NCBI GenBank assembly: GCA_900768045.1
Contig: CAAGBL010000045.1
Location: forward strand, 1-64,000
Direction of reading: 5' to 3'
DNA from: an uncultured Alistipes sp.
Lineage (GTDB): Bacteria > Bacteroidota > Bacteroidia > Bacteroidales > Rikenellaceae
DNA length: 64,000 bases
Within the stretch, counting starts at the first letter, position 1, and the number at the start of each line of letters is the position of its first letter. The translations under genes and the position numbers were made by a program. Of the stretch, positions 52,291-61,166 are shown one piece after another. Under the pieces are notes generated by a model, which had not been told where the DNA came from, did no database searches, and was given only the letters and a program-made list of their open reading frames with translations.

Positions 52291-52977
52291 CTATTTTTTA
52301 TATTTAACATTTAAATTTTTTGCTAAGTAATTGATAAACTTGGGCTTTACCTCCTCCATTGTGACCTCTCTACCAGTAAGTGTCGAGAGCGAGCATACAC
52401 CTCTATCGGTGAAGCCACATGGATTGATAAGGTGGAACCACTTAAGGTCGGTCGACACATTCATAGCCAGGCCATGCATAGTCACGCCATGTGAGGCACG
52501 CACGCCTACAGCACATAGCTTAACAAGGTGGCTACCCTGGCTAACCCACACACCCGAAGCGCCCTCCGAGCGGTGTGCCTCAATGCCATACTCCTTTGCA
52601 AGGTCGATAACCGACTGCTCCAACGCCTCTATATAACGTCTAACACCAATGCCTATTGCGTCGAGGTCGATGATAGGGTAGCATACGAGCTGTCCTGGGC
52701 CATGAAATGTGATGTCGCCACCACGGTCGATGTGGTAGAACTCAGCGCCAAGACCTTTGAGGTACTCCTCAGTAACAAGCATATTCTGCTCGTTGCCGCT
52801 CTTACCCAATGTATATACTGCGGGGTGCTCAACAAGAAGGATTGTGCCACGTGGCTCGTCGTCAGCAAAGCTCTTCTCGAGCTTCTTACGACACAATGCG
52901 TCGAATAGCGAACGCTGCAAATCCCAGCACTCGCCATACGCCATACTCTGTAAATCTCTGATTTCTACTTCTTGCAT
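52291..52977 (-). CDS. lipB: Octanoyltransferase LipB
   Basis: 228 aa. It moves octanoate from ACP to lipoyl domains. Motifs are EHPAVYTLGKSG, DRGGDITFHGPGQLVCYPIIDL, HLVKLCAVGVRASHGVTMHGLAMNV (Lys) and NPCGFTDRGVCSL (catalytic Cys). The start overlaps the lipA end by 13 bp. Confidence 0.94.
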   Translation of the reverse strand: MQEVEIRDLQSMAYGECWDLQRSLFDALCRKKLEKSFADDEPRGTILLVEHPAVYTLGKSGNEQNMLVTEEYLKGLGAEFYHIDRGGDITFHGPGQLVCYPIIDLDAIGIGVRRYIEALEQSVIDLAKEYGIEAHRSEGASGVWVSQGSHLVKLCAVGVRASHGVTMHGLAMNVSTDLKWFHLINPCGFTDRGVCSLSTLTGREVTMEEVKPKFINYLAKNLNVKYKK

Positions 52978-53855
52978 ACCTTCTTCACAGCTTCAAGGGC
53001 GGCATCGGCCAAATACGACGAACGCACCAATGGTGCACTCGCACAATAGCTGAAACCCATCTCAAGAGCTGCAAGTCGGTACTCTTCGAACTTCTCGGGC
53101 GTGATATACGCCTTTACAGGATAGTGCTCCTTGGTTGGTCGAAGATATTGACCGAGAGTGACAATGCTCACACCCACTTCACGCAAATCACGAAGTGTCT
53201 GCAATATCTCCTCCTCAGTCTCTCCCAAGCCGACCATCAATCCACTCTTGGCAACCGCTCCACTCGCTGCGATATGCTTCAATGTTTGAAGTGACGTGCG
53301 ATACTTCGCACGTGAACGCACCTCGGGAGTTAGTCGCTCGACGGTTTCGATGTTATGTCCAACAATGTCGGGGTTAGATGCCAACACCACGTCCAAAAGC
53401 TCGGGGCGGGCATCCATATCAGAAATAAGGAGCTCTATCGTTGCATCGGGGTTATCACGACGAATGGCCTCGACGGTGCGTGCCCAGATTGCAGCACCAT
53501 GATCCTCGAGGTCGTCACGTGCAACAGATGTAACAACAACATGCTTCAAGCCCATCAGCTTAACGCTCTCGGCAACCTTGTCGGGCTCTGCCTCGTCGGG
53601 AGGGAGCGGACGACCAGTAGCCGTAGCGCAGAAGCGGCAGTTGCGAGTACATATGTCGCCAAGGATCATAAATGTTGCAGTACGACGACTCCAACACTCC
53701 GCCTTATTGGGACACATTCCGCTGGTGCATATTGTATGCAAGCAGCGTCCCTCGACGATTTGCTCGACCTCTGCACTATCTGTCGTACTCCTTAGGCTAA
53801 TCTTTAGCCAATCGGGCTTACGTAGATAGTCGTTTTTTTGTGGTACTTTAGGCAT
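52965..53855 (-). CDS. lipA: Lipoyl synthase LipA
   Basis: 296 aa. Auxiliary cluster Cys (CTSGMCPNKAEC), radical SAM cluster CTRNCRFC, and the C-terminal Ser-Ser-Tyr ligand (VRSSYLADAA). It inserts two sulfurs into octanoyl groups. A minus-strand promoter lies about 30-60 bp upstream. Confidence 0.96.
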   Translation of the reverse strand: MPKVPQKNDYLRKPDWLKISLRSTTDSAEVEQIVEGRCLHTICTSGMCPNKAECWSRRTATFMILGDICTRNCRFCATATGRPLPPDEAEPDKVAESVKLMGLKHVVVTSVARDDLEDHGAAIWARTVEAIRRDNPDATIELLISDMDARPELLDVVLASNPDIVGHNIETVERLTPEVRSRAKYRTSLQTLKHIAASGAVAKSGLMVGLGETEEEILQTLRDLREVGVSIVTLGQYLRPTKEHYPVKAYITPEKFEEYRLAALEMGFSYCASAPLVRSSYLADAALEAVKKVCKK

Positions 53856-53884
53856 TCTTTAAGTTCACTTTTTTCCAATTGATG

Positions 53885-53914
53885 CAAATATACGATTTTT
53901 TTCAATAAACGCAA
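53885..53914 (-). promoter_or_regulatory. lipA: Promoter of lipA-lipB-recJ
   Basis: On the minus strand TTG (53914-53912), 19 nt, TATATTTG (53892-53885). Confidence 0.75.
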
Positions 53915-54216
53915 AACTTTTTAAATAATTTCCTAAAATTATTGCCAACAACCATAAACCGCAGCCCAGCACCACAAAAGCAGGAAAAAAACTTCTATTT
54001 TTTATGGGGTACACTAAATTTTTTTAACGACCAGCATGTTTTTAGATAAATTTTAAAAATACTATGCTGAAAATAAGAGTGTTGTAAAAATATACGCTAT
54101 AAATTAATGGTCAAAACCATTTAGAATATATTCAAAATAAGAATACATATCATACAATCTGATAGTGTTTGATGGTTGATATAAGTTTTGGTTATAATGA
54201 GATAAATATTTTTGAT
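53915..54216. other. AT-rich gene-free stretch
   Basis: About 300 bp without a plausible ORF, much more AT-rich than the surroundings. A short palindrome AATGGT-caaa-ACCATT lies near 54107-54122. Nothing else is recognised. Confidence 0.5.
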
Positions 54217-54247
54217 TTGCAAGATTATTTTTTTCGCCATATATTTG
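54217..54247 (+). promoter_or_regulatory. Promoter of an orphan small RNA
   Basis: TTG 54217-54219, 20 nt, TATATTTG 54240-54247; ideal promoter with no gene downstream. Confidence 0.8.
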
Positions 54248-54252
54248 CACCA

Positions 54253-54437
54253 GAAACAAAAAAAATAAGGCCACAAAACAAGAGTGGCTGACGAAAAAAG
54301 ATAAAGGTTAATAATATATAGAATTGAGAGGAATAAATTAAAAGAGATGTAAAAATTGGTGTAAAAAATTAGTAGTGTAAAGTTAAGATTGTTTGTGTCC
54401 GTGGGCTGCTCCCGAAAGGGGGCAGCTCCTTTTTTAG
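54253..54437 (+). ncRNA. Orphan small RNA (about 185 nt), unknown family
   Basis: An exact promoter and a strong terminator (GCTGCTCCC-gaaa-GGGGGCAGC plus T6, about 54408-54437) enclose a purine-rich region with no ORF; the only ATG near the middle is followed at once by TAA. The 5' part can form a short GCCAC/GTGGC hairpin; the rest looks unstructured, so it may act by base-pairing. The exact 5' end is estimated from the -7 box. Confidence 0.65.
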
Positions 54438-54541
54438 TGTGAAAGGTGGGAGGTGAGAAGTAAGAAGCAAGAAGTAAGGTGTGCTTCGTACTGGGTTTAT
54501 TTTGTGAGATAGATAGGGTAGATGAGGGGTGCTGAGATAGT

Positions 54542-54640
54542 GAGTTTAAGGAGTTTAAGGAATTTAGGGAGGATAGGGAATATCACTAATATCCTTAAGT
54601 TCCCTAAACTCCTTAAATTCTCTATCAATACTATCAAGCG
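54542..54640. repeat. Nine-nucleotide-period palindromic array E
   Basis: Eleven units in exact register: GAGTTTAAG twice, GAATTTAGG, GAGGATAGG, GAATATCAC, then TAATATCCT, TAAGTTCCC, TAAACTCCT, TAAATTCTC, TATCAATAC, TATCAAGCG. The symmetry centre is near 54587. It adjoins the partial palindrome at the rlmH stop. Confidence 0.9.
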
Positions 54641-54645
54641 TCAGC

Positions 54646-54665
54646 CCCCTTATCACAACAAATTA
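54646..54665 (-). repeat. Branched palindrome, 5' arm only (copy 5)
   Basis: On the minus strand TAATTTGTTGTGATAAGGGG, identical over 20 bases to the start of copies 1 and 2, with TAA being the rlmH stop codon. The rest of the palindrome is absent and replaced by array E. Confidence 0.8.
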
Positions 54666-55136
54666 CTCGTGGTGGTATGGTTCGTTCTTAAGGATAGTAA
54701 ATGCTCTGTAGAGCTGTTCTGTGAATATTGCACGCACAATTTGGTGCGAGAATGTCATCTTCGATAGCGAGAGCTTGCTATTTGCTCGCTGGTAGACTGC
54801 GTCGCTAAAGCCATAAGGGCCTCCGATGACAAAGACAAGGCGTTTGGTGCCTGCCGACATTCGGCGCTGGAGCATGTCGGCAAACTCAATGGAGCGTAGC
54901 TCGGCACCATGCTCGTCGAGGAGCATGAGGTGGTCGGCGTCGCTGATAAGCTTAAGTATCTGCTCGCCCTCAAGGCGTTTTTGCTCAGCCTCAGATAGCT
55001 TACGGGTGTTGCGCACGTCGGCGAGGGTGGTTATTGCAAACTTAACATAATGGTTTAGGCGCTTGGTGTACATCGTTACCAGTGCCTCAACCTCCTTCAT
55101 GTCGGTCTTGCCGACAACTACAAGCTCGATGTTCAT
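54663..55136 (-). CDS. rlmH: 23S rRNA (pseudouridine1915-N3)-methyltransferase RlmH
   Basis: 157 aa from the ATG at 55136. SPOUT-fold pattern: MNIELVVVGKTDMKEVEALVTMYTKRLNHYV, LMLLDEHGAELRSIEFADML, VFVIGGPYGFSDAVYQRA and KMTFSHQIVRAIFTEQLYRAFTI. It methylates helix 69 of 23S rRNA on 70S ribosomes. It starts 2 bp after the stop of the GH2-like gene. Confidence 0.94.
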   Translation of the reverse strand: MNIELVVVGKTDMKEVEALVTMYTKRLNHYVKFAITTLADVRNTRKLSEAEQKRLEGEQILKLISDADHLMLLDEHGAELRSIEFADMLQRRMSAGTKRLVFVIGGPYGFSDAVYQRANSKLSLSKMTFSHQIVRAIFTEQLYRAFTILKNEPYHHE

Positions 55137-55138
55137 AG

Positions 55139-56467
55139 CTAAATGTCTGAGTTCCACTCGCCTTGGGCACCCTCAAATATTATGGGGCGGCTGTCGCCAT
55201 ACGACTTAAGGAGCTCGTAGGCCTTATACATATTATATCCGTTGCCGATGTTACCACCCAACGAGAATGCGATAATCGAGACATGGTTTTGTGCACGACG
55301 GTACATGGCCTCAACACGCATGAGGTACTCGTCCAAGAGCAGTGGATCGTTTGATGGTGTGCCGTTAATCTCACGGTTATCTGCCGATGAGGGCGAGGCG
55401 AGGGCTGCACAGTCGATGACGTAGATGCCCATGGCGTCGCACAACGAGTAGAACCACTTAGGCTGTGGGTACTCGGGGCATAGGCAGTTGATGCCCTTCG
55501 CCTTGAGCGTCTTAATCTCCTGCTGGGTTGTCGCCTTGTCCTTTGCTGCGTTGTATGTTTGCTTGTTGAGCTTTAGTGCTTTATCGAATAGTAAAATCTC
55601 GCCATTGCCGTTATATCCATGCTTGGCAAAGCCCACCTTCACGGGGATATACTCACGCAATACGCCACCTCGCTTGACGTAAATCATGAGGTCATAGAGT
55701 TTAGCATTTGTTGCCGACCAGCGGAAGTGGTTCGAGTTGTAGCTAAAGGGCTTAAATGTGACGGTATCGCGTGAGCTGCCCTCAAACCTAAACTTATTTA
55801 CGCTATAATCCACGAGCTTGCCCTCAGGATCGTAGAGGTCGAAGCCGAGCTCAAGCTCTTCGTCGGTAGTAAAGCTATTCTCAATGGTGATGTCGAGTTG
55901 TAGGCGGCCAAAGCGATTGAGTGAGTCGGGTAGTAGTCGTACGTTGTAGTCGTAGACACCCACACGGCGCTGCGCAAAGATGTAGCAGTTCTCAAACTTT
56001 GTGCGCTGGGCTATGGTTAGTCCCTCTGCAAGACGCTCCATATATGGCTCAGCAACCACCACCACGGCAAGAACATTCACCCCCTGCTCGAGGTAGGGCG
56101 AGATATAGAGGTCGGCGGGCGAGAACCTATCTATTGGTGCGCAAATCTGCTCACCATTGATAAATATTGCGTAGTCGGCACCGACATTCTCCATGTGGAG
56201 GTAGGCGCTAAAGTCGTTCCATGCTGCGGGCACCTCAATCTGCTGCTCGTATACGGCACGCACAGTGCCACTCGCCTCCTCAAATTGAAGCTCGGGGCAT
56301 ACGGCGATGTAGTTGTCAATTTTGGTGCGGATGTCGTTCTGTGCATCTTCACGCTTGTCGTAGCATATAAACTCAGAGCGTGCTATGCGGGCCTGTGCCA
56401 TGAGCTCTTGACATGCTGTAAAGGCCACGACAAAGGACAAAAGGGAGTATAATATTGCTTTTTTCAT
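55139..56467 (-). CDS. GH2-like protein, probable pseudoenzyme
   Basis: 442 aa with a signal peptide (lipobox-like FTACQ at Cys19, or cleavage after MAQA). A jelly-roll sugar-binding domain (FSAYLHMENVGADYAIFINGEQI), an Ig-like domain, and a truncated TIM barrel (EIKTLKAKGINCLCPEYPQPKWFYSLCDAMGIYVID). In GH2 enzymes the acid/base Glu sits in the S-L-G-N-E motif; here the motif reads SLGGNIGNGYN, with Ile407 where Glu is expected. The protein ends at EGAQGEWNSDI, before the nucleophile region. I infer a non-catalytic carbohydrate-binding protein. Confidence 0.75.
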   Translation of the reverse strand: MKKAILYSLLSFVVAFTACQELMAQARIARSEFICYDKREDAQNDIRTKIDNYIAVCPELQFEEASGTVRAVYEQQIEVPAAWNDFSAYLHMENVGADYAIFINGEQICAPIDRFSPADLYISPYLEQGVNVLAVVVVAEPYMERLAEGLTIAQRTKFENCYIFAQRRVGVYDYNVRLLPDSLNRFGRLQLDITIENSFTTDEELELGFDLYDPEGKLVDYSVNKFRFEGSSRDTVTFKPFSYNSNHFRWSATNAKLYDLMIYVKRGGVLREYIPVKVGFAKHGYNGNGEILLFDKALKLNKQTYNAAKDKATTQQEIKTLKAKGINCLCPEYPQPKWFYSLCDAMGIYVIDCAALASPSSADNREINGTPSNDPLLLDEYLMRVEAMYRRAQNHVSIIAFSLGGNIGNGYNMYKAYELLKSYGDSRPIIFEGAQGEWNSDI

Positions 56468-56532
56468 AGAATCAATTTAGCACAAAGGTACAAAAAAGCC
56501 AATAAGTATGCAATCGTTTATAATTTTTTTAG

Positions 56533-56540
56533 TAATTTTG
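56533..56540 (+). promoter_or_regulatory. asnS: -7 box of asnS
   Basis: TAATTTTG fits TAnnTTTG, 65 bp before asnS. Confidence 0.45.
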
Positions 56541-56605
56541 CACGATATTATGGCGTTACTACGCCTAAGCTAACGAACAAAATCGAAATAAAATATATAA
56601 AGAGT

Positions 56606-57994
56606 ATGAAACTAACACGTATTGCCGAGATTCTCAAGATGGAGGGCGACGGCAGAGATATCACAGTCAAGGGTTGGGTGCGCACCAAGCGAGGCAACAA
56701 AAATGTAGCCTTCATTGCGCTCAACGATGGCTCGTGTGTAGCTAACATTCAGATCGTTGTTGACCTCGCAAAGATCGACGAGGCAGAGCTTAAGGGTGTA
56801 ACCACTGGCGCATGCTTGCGTGTTGATGGCCAGCTCGTTGCATCACTCGGTCAGGGCCAGGGAGTAGAGGTGCAGGCATCAAAAATCGAGATTTATGGTA
56901 CTGCCGACCCTGAGACATACCCACTTCAGAAGAAGGGCCACTCGCTCGAGTTCTTGCGTGATATCGCCTACTTGCGTCCACGTACCAACACCTTTGGTGC
57001 TGTGTTGCGTATTCGCCACGCTATGGCTTTTGCTATCCACAAGTACTTCAACGACAGAGGTTTCTACTATCTACACACTCCACTTATCACAGCCTCAGAC
57101 TGCGAGGGTGCTGGTGCTATGTTCAACGTATCGACACTCGATATGCAGAACCCACCACGCCTCGAGGACGGATCGGTGGACTACTCACAGGACTTCTTCG
57201 GCAAGCCATGTAGCCTAACCGTATCTGGTCAGCTTGAGGGTGAGCTTGGAGCCTTGGCATTGGGACAGATTTATACATTCGGCCCTACATTCCGTGCCGA
57301 GAACTCAAATACTCCACGCCACTTGGCAGAGTTCTGGATGATTGAGCCAGAGATGGCATTCTACGAGCTTCAGGACGACATGGATCTCGCTGAGGACTTC
57401 CTCAAGTATCTTATCCGCTACGCTATGGAGAACTGCCGTGAGGACCTCGAGTTCATGAATAAGATGTGGGATAAGGGCCTCTTGGAGCGTTTGCAGTTTG
57501 TTCTCGATAACGACTTCGTACGCCTCGACTACACTGAGGGTATCGAGATATTGAAGGCTTCAGGCCGTAAGTTCGAGTTCCCTTGCGAGTGGGGCTGCGA
57601 TCTTCAGTCAGAGCACGAGCGCTACCTCGTTGAGGAGCACTTCAAGCGTCCAGTAATCCTTATCAACTATCCTAAGGAGATTAAGGCCTTCTATATGAAG
57701 CAGAACGACGATGGCAAGACAGTGCGTGCTATGGACGTTTTGTTCCCACAAATTGGAGAAATTATCGGTGGTTCGGAGCGTGAAGCAGACTTTGGCAAGC
57801 TTTGTGCTAGAGTAGATGAGTTAGGCATGAGCCGCAAGGAGCTTTGGTGGTACCTCGACACACGTCGTTGGGGTTCAGCACCTCACTCTGGCTTCGGTCT
57901 CGGCTTCGAGCGTCTGCTTTTGTTCGTTACAGGCATGGGCAATATCCGTGATGTTATTCCATTCCCACGAACTCCAAAGAACGCAGAGTTCTAA
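56606..57994 (+). CDS. asnS: Asparagine--tRNA ligase
   Basis: 462 aa. An N-terminal OB anticodon-binding fold (ITVKGWVRTKRGNKNVAFIALNDGSCVANIQIV) and a class II core: FLRDIAYLRPRTNTFGAVLRIRHAMAF, TFGPTFRAENSNTPRHLAEFWMIEPEMAFYEL (motif 2) and GSAPHSGFGLGFERLLLFVTGMGNIRDVIPFPR (motif 3). Ends FPRTPKNAEF, typical of AsnRS. Confidence 0.96.
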   Translation: MKLTRIAEILKMEGDGRDITVKGWVRTKRGNKNVAFIALNDGSCVANIQIVVDLAKIDEAELKGVTTGACLRVDGQLVASLGQGQGVEVQASKIEIYGTADPETYPLQKKGHSLEFLRDIAYLRPRTNTFGAVLRIRHAMAFAIHKYFNDRGFYYLHTPLITASDCEGAGAMFNVSTLDMQNPPRLEDGSVDYSQDFFGKPCSLTVSGQLEGELGALALGQIYTFGPTFRAENSNTPRHLAEFWMIEPEMAFYELQDDMDLAEDFLKYLIRYAMENCREDLEFMNKMWDKGLLERLQFVLDNDFVRLDYTEGIEILKASGRKFEFPCEWGCDLQSEHERYLVEEHFKRPVILINYPKEIKAFYMKQNDDGKTVRAMDVLFPQIGEIIGGSEREADFGKLCARVDELGMSRKELWWYLDTRRWGSAPHSGFGLGFERLLLFVTGMGNIRDVIPFPRTPKNAEF

Positions 57995-58012
57995 ACCGAC
58001 ACAATGCCTTAC

Positions 58013-58042
58013 AAACGGCCGGCCCAAGGCTGGCCGTTTTTT
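58013..58042 (+). terminator. Terminator after asnS
   Basis: AAACGGCCgGCC-caa-GGCtGGCCGTTT then TTT; a long GC stem with a T-run, 18 bp after asnS. Confidence 0.9.
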
Positions 58043-58072
58043 AATATTAAGGTACACTAAAAACAACTAACA

Positions 58073-59500
58073 ATGGCAAACCGACTTCAACAAACCATTG
58101 CGTTACAGACCAAAATCTCGCCGCAACAGATCCAGATGATAAAGCTTCTGGAGCTCCCAGCAATGCAACTCGAGGAGCGCATAAAGCGTGAAATTGAGGA
58201 AAACATCGTGTTGGAGGAGGAGCCTGAGACTCAGAGTGATGGCGACGATACGCCAACAAAAATCTCGGTTGAGGAGTATATCGGTCGAGAGGATGACACG
58301 CCATCGTACAAGGCCCGCATCAACAACTTCTCGAAGGACGACAAGCAGCGCCCCGTGTATATCTCCGAGGGCAGATCTCTTGGCGAGTCGCTTATCGAGC
58401 AGCTACGCTTCCGCTCCCTCTCTGACGAGGAGCTAACCATAGCGGCATATATAGTCGGTAGCATCGACGATGATGGCTACCTGCGTCGTGACCTTGTGTC
58501 ATTAAGCGACGACCTTGCTTTCACTCGAGGTATGGACGTGTCGGTTGAGGAGCTTGAACGCATACTACACATCGTGCATGAGCTTGAACCAGCAGGCATC
58601 GGTGCCCGCTCGCTTCAGGAGTGTCTGCTCTTGCAGATGCCTGAGCATACCCTTGATAGCAAGACTAAGTTGTTGGCACATAAGATTATATCGTCGCACT
58701 TCGAGGCATTTACTAAGAAGCACTATGAGCGACTCATAGCCCGTCTTGGCTGTAGCGAGGAGGAGTTTAAGGAGGCTATCGACTACATACGTGGCCTCTC
58801 GCCCAAGCCAGGCAACCTCTATACCGAGGGAGGTATCGACACCACGCCATATATCACTCCCGACTTCCTCTTAGATAATAGCAATGGCGAGCTTAGGCTG
58901 ATGCTCAACTCGCAGGGTATTCCCGAGGTGCGCATATCTCGTCGCTACAAAGACATGATGCGTGACCTTGTGTCGCCCGATGGCACAATAAAGGCTGAGG
59001 ATAAGGAGGCTGTGCAGTTTGTGAAGTCGAAAATCGACTCGGCAAAGTGGTTTATCTCGGCTATAAAGCAGCGCCACGATACGCTCATGCGTACCATGCA
59101 GACGATACTCAACTTTCAGCGTGAGTACTTCCAAGATGGCGATAAGAGCAAGCTTAAGCCGATGATTCTAAAGGATATAGCCGACCGCACAGAGCTCGAT
59201 GTGTCGACAATTTCACGTGTGGTTAACAGCAAATACATACAGACTCACTTTGGCATTATTTTGTTGAAGTCGCTCTTCTCGGAGGCTATGCTCACATCGT
59301 CGGGCGAGGAGGTGTCGAGCCACGAGATAAAGACTATTTTGAGCGAATATATCGACAACGAGGATAAGCGCCACCCGCTCACTGATGAGAACCTGATGGA
59401 TATCCTCAATGAGCGAGGCTACCGCATAGCACGTCGCACCGTGGCCAAGTACCGAGAGATGCTCGATATTCCCGTAGCACGCATGCGTAAGCAGATATAA
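58073..59500 (+). CDS. rpoN: RNA polymerase sigma-54 factor
   Basis: 475 aa. Region I (QTIALQTKISPQQIQMIKLLELPAMQLEERI), an acidic region II, the core-binding and HTH parts, and the RpoN box ARRTVAKYRE near the end. It directs transcription from -24/-12 promoters and needs an AAA+ activator, none of which is in the window. It starts 78 bp after asnS, beyond that gene's terminator. Confidence 0.95.
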   Translation: MANRLQQTIALQTKISPQQIQMIKLLELPAMQLEERIKREIEENIVLEEEPETQSDGDDTPTKISVEEYIGREDDTPSYKARINNFSKDDKQRPVYISEGRSLGESLIEQLRFRSLSDEELTIAAYIVGSIDDDGYLRRDLVSLSDDLAFTRGMDVSVEELERILHIVHELEPAGIGARSLQECLLLQMPEHTLDSKTKLLAHKIISSHFEAFTKKHYERLIARLGCSEEEFKEAIDYIRGLSPKPGNLYTEGGIDTTPYITPDFLLDNSNGELRLMLNSQGIPEVRISRRYKDMMRDLVSPDGTIKAEDKEAVQFVKSKIDSAKWFISAIKQRHDTLMRTMQTILNFQREYFQDGDKSKLKPMILKDIADRTELDVSTISRVVNSKYIQTHFGIILLKSLFSEAMLTSSGEEVSSHEIKTILSEYIDNEDKRHPLTDENLMDILNERGYRIARRTVAKYREMLDIPVARMRKQI

Positions 59501-59501
59501 C

Positions 59502-59535
59502 AAATTAGGCTGACCACGAAAGTCAGCCTAATTTT
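59502..59535. terminator. Bidirectional terminator between rpoN and the GH5 gene
   Basis: AAATTAGGCTGAC-cacgaaa-GTCAGCCTAATTTT; 12-13 bp stem with A and T tracts, between convergent genes. Confidence 0.9.
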
Positions 59536-59557
59536 GTTTCATAATTACTCTAAGTCT

Positions 59558-60889
59558 TTACTCTGCGATATTGCCAAGCGCTTTGTTTGTATTGCGAATG
59601 ATGGTCATTGTAGACTCGTCCTCAACAAAAATTGAGTTAAGGCCCTGCTGCTCCTGCGCTGGATCGCCTGTGTAGTCGTCGCCCTTAGCCCAGTACTCGT
59701 GGTCCTCGACATTTGTCTCGGCATATCCGCCCCAGCTCCAGAAGTTGCAGCCAGCGAAGACACCATTTTTAGCTTTAGACTTTACGATAAGGTCGAAAAC
59801 GAAGGTGTAATACATATCACGGCAAACAACGGGGCTACCCTTGCGGAAGTCCATATTGTCACGTGGCATGCCAAACTCCTCAACAACAACGGGCTTGTTA
59901 ATCTTCTCACCAAGCTCGAGGTGCATGTTGATATACTCTTCGGTGTACTCGCACGACTGCTGCAAATCCTCACGCATAGCGTCGCCACGCATCCACTTCC
60001 AGTTGTAGGGCCATACGTGGCAGTTGATATATGAAATCTCGTCGATGGCGTGAATCTTCTCGCACAAATCCATATCCCACTCGCAGCCGTAGTAGCCCTC
60101 TGAGCCGGTGGAAATCATGTGGTTAGGGTCTAACTCACGGATAAGCTTTGCCGATGTAGCAAGCCACTCTGCAAAGTGCTCTTTGTTGTCTTGCTCCTTC
60201 GAGCTGAAGGCACGTGGCTCGTTAGAAATCTGCCATGAGAAGATAGCAGGATCGTCGATATACTTGATGCCAGTATAGCGGTTTGTGCGACCTACGATAA
60301 ACTTCACGTGGTCATAGAATATCTGCTTAGCACGCTCATTACGCACGAACTCGCCAGCAAAGGTGTTGTACGAGAACCAGCCATCGACACGTGGAACAAG
60401 AACAGGGGTGTTGTTGGCCCATGCAACATACTGAGTATAGCCACCGCTCCACTCCCAGGCGTTGTTGAAGTAGAGCACTGCGGTCATCTCTCTCTTGCCG
60501 AGCTCCATCATCAGGTAGTCGAGACCTGCCAACACCTCGTCGTTATACTTGCCTGGCTGTGGCTGTAGGTTAGGCTCAATCTTGCCGAGGAGGCCATTCT
60601 CGCCCTCGCCACCTACCAATATGCGGAGGTTGTCGATGCCATTAGCCTTCATAAAGTCGAGCTCCTTGCATAGGCGCTCACGGTTGCCACCCTCGCCCTC
60701 AGAGCCGAGGATTGCGCCATACCAGAAGTTTGTGCCTACGAAGTAGTATGGTTGGCCATTGCGCATAAACTGGCCATTCTCAACGGTGATGATGCCCTGC
60801 TTAGGGCTCTCGTTGCGGTTGCAAGCGGTGCTCAATGTAGCAACTGCGCAGATAAGCACGAGGCTTGCGATAGTAAATAGTCTCTTCAT
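59558..60889 (-). CDS. GH5 beta-mannanase-like lipoprotein
   Basis: 443 aa from the ATG at 60889. Lipobox LSTAC (Cys23). TIM barrel of GH5, subfamily-7-like: PYYFVGTNFWYGAILGSEG, VLYFNNAWEWSGGYTQYVAW, acid/base Glu224 in WQISNEPRAF, HVWPYNWKW, and nucleophile Glu338 in PVVVEEFGMPRD. It cleaves beta-1,4-mannosidic bonds of plant mannans at the cell surface. No SusC/SusD pair or other mannan genes are adjacent, so it is a stand-alone gene in this window. A minus-strand TATCTTTG box is at 60930-60923. Confidence 0.88.
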   Translation of the reverse strand: MKRLFTIASLVLICAVATLSTACNRNESPKQGIITVENGQFMRNGQPYYFVGTNFWYGAILGSEGEGGNRERLCKELDFMKANGIDNLRILVGGEGENGLLGKIEPNLQPQPGKYNDEVLAGLDYLMMELGKREMTAVLYFNNAWEWSGGYTQYVAWANNTPVLVPRVDGWFSYNTFAGEFVRNERAKQIFYDHVKFIVGRTNRYTGIKYIDDPAIFSWQISNEPRAFSSKEQDNKEHFAEWLATSAKLIRELDPNHMISTGSEGYYGCEWDMDLCEKIHAIDEISYINCHVWPYNWKWMRGDAMREDLQQSCEYTEEYINMHLELGEKINKPVVVEEFGMPRDNMDFRKGSPVVCRDMYYTFVFDLIVKSKAKNGVFAGCNFWSWGGYAETNVEDHEYWAKGDDYTGDPAQEQQGLNSIFVEDESTMTIIRNTNKALGNIAE

Positions 60890-60922
60890 TGTATAATATT
60901 TTTTATGTTTCGTTATTTTTGA

Positions 60923-60930
60923 CAAAGATA
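60923..60930 (-). promoter_or_regulatory. -7 box of the GH5 gene
   Basis: TATCTTTG on the minus strand, 33 bp before the start. Confidence 0.5.
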
Positions 60931-61166
60931 GTAATAAAAAGAGTATTCAACCTCTATTTTTGGCGTTTCGCCCATTTTTTTTGATAAACATAGCATCGGT
61001 TTGCTAAAAAATCACTATCTTGCGCACAAATAAAATATATAATAAGGTCTTTGCAGAGTAGGTTGCGGCATACCAAAGCGCTGTATTCGTGCGTTATAAG
61101 TAGCGTAGACACCCTCGGTAAAGACAAAACTTGAGAAACAAAATTAACTTAAAATACTTTTGAACC

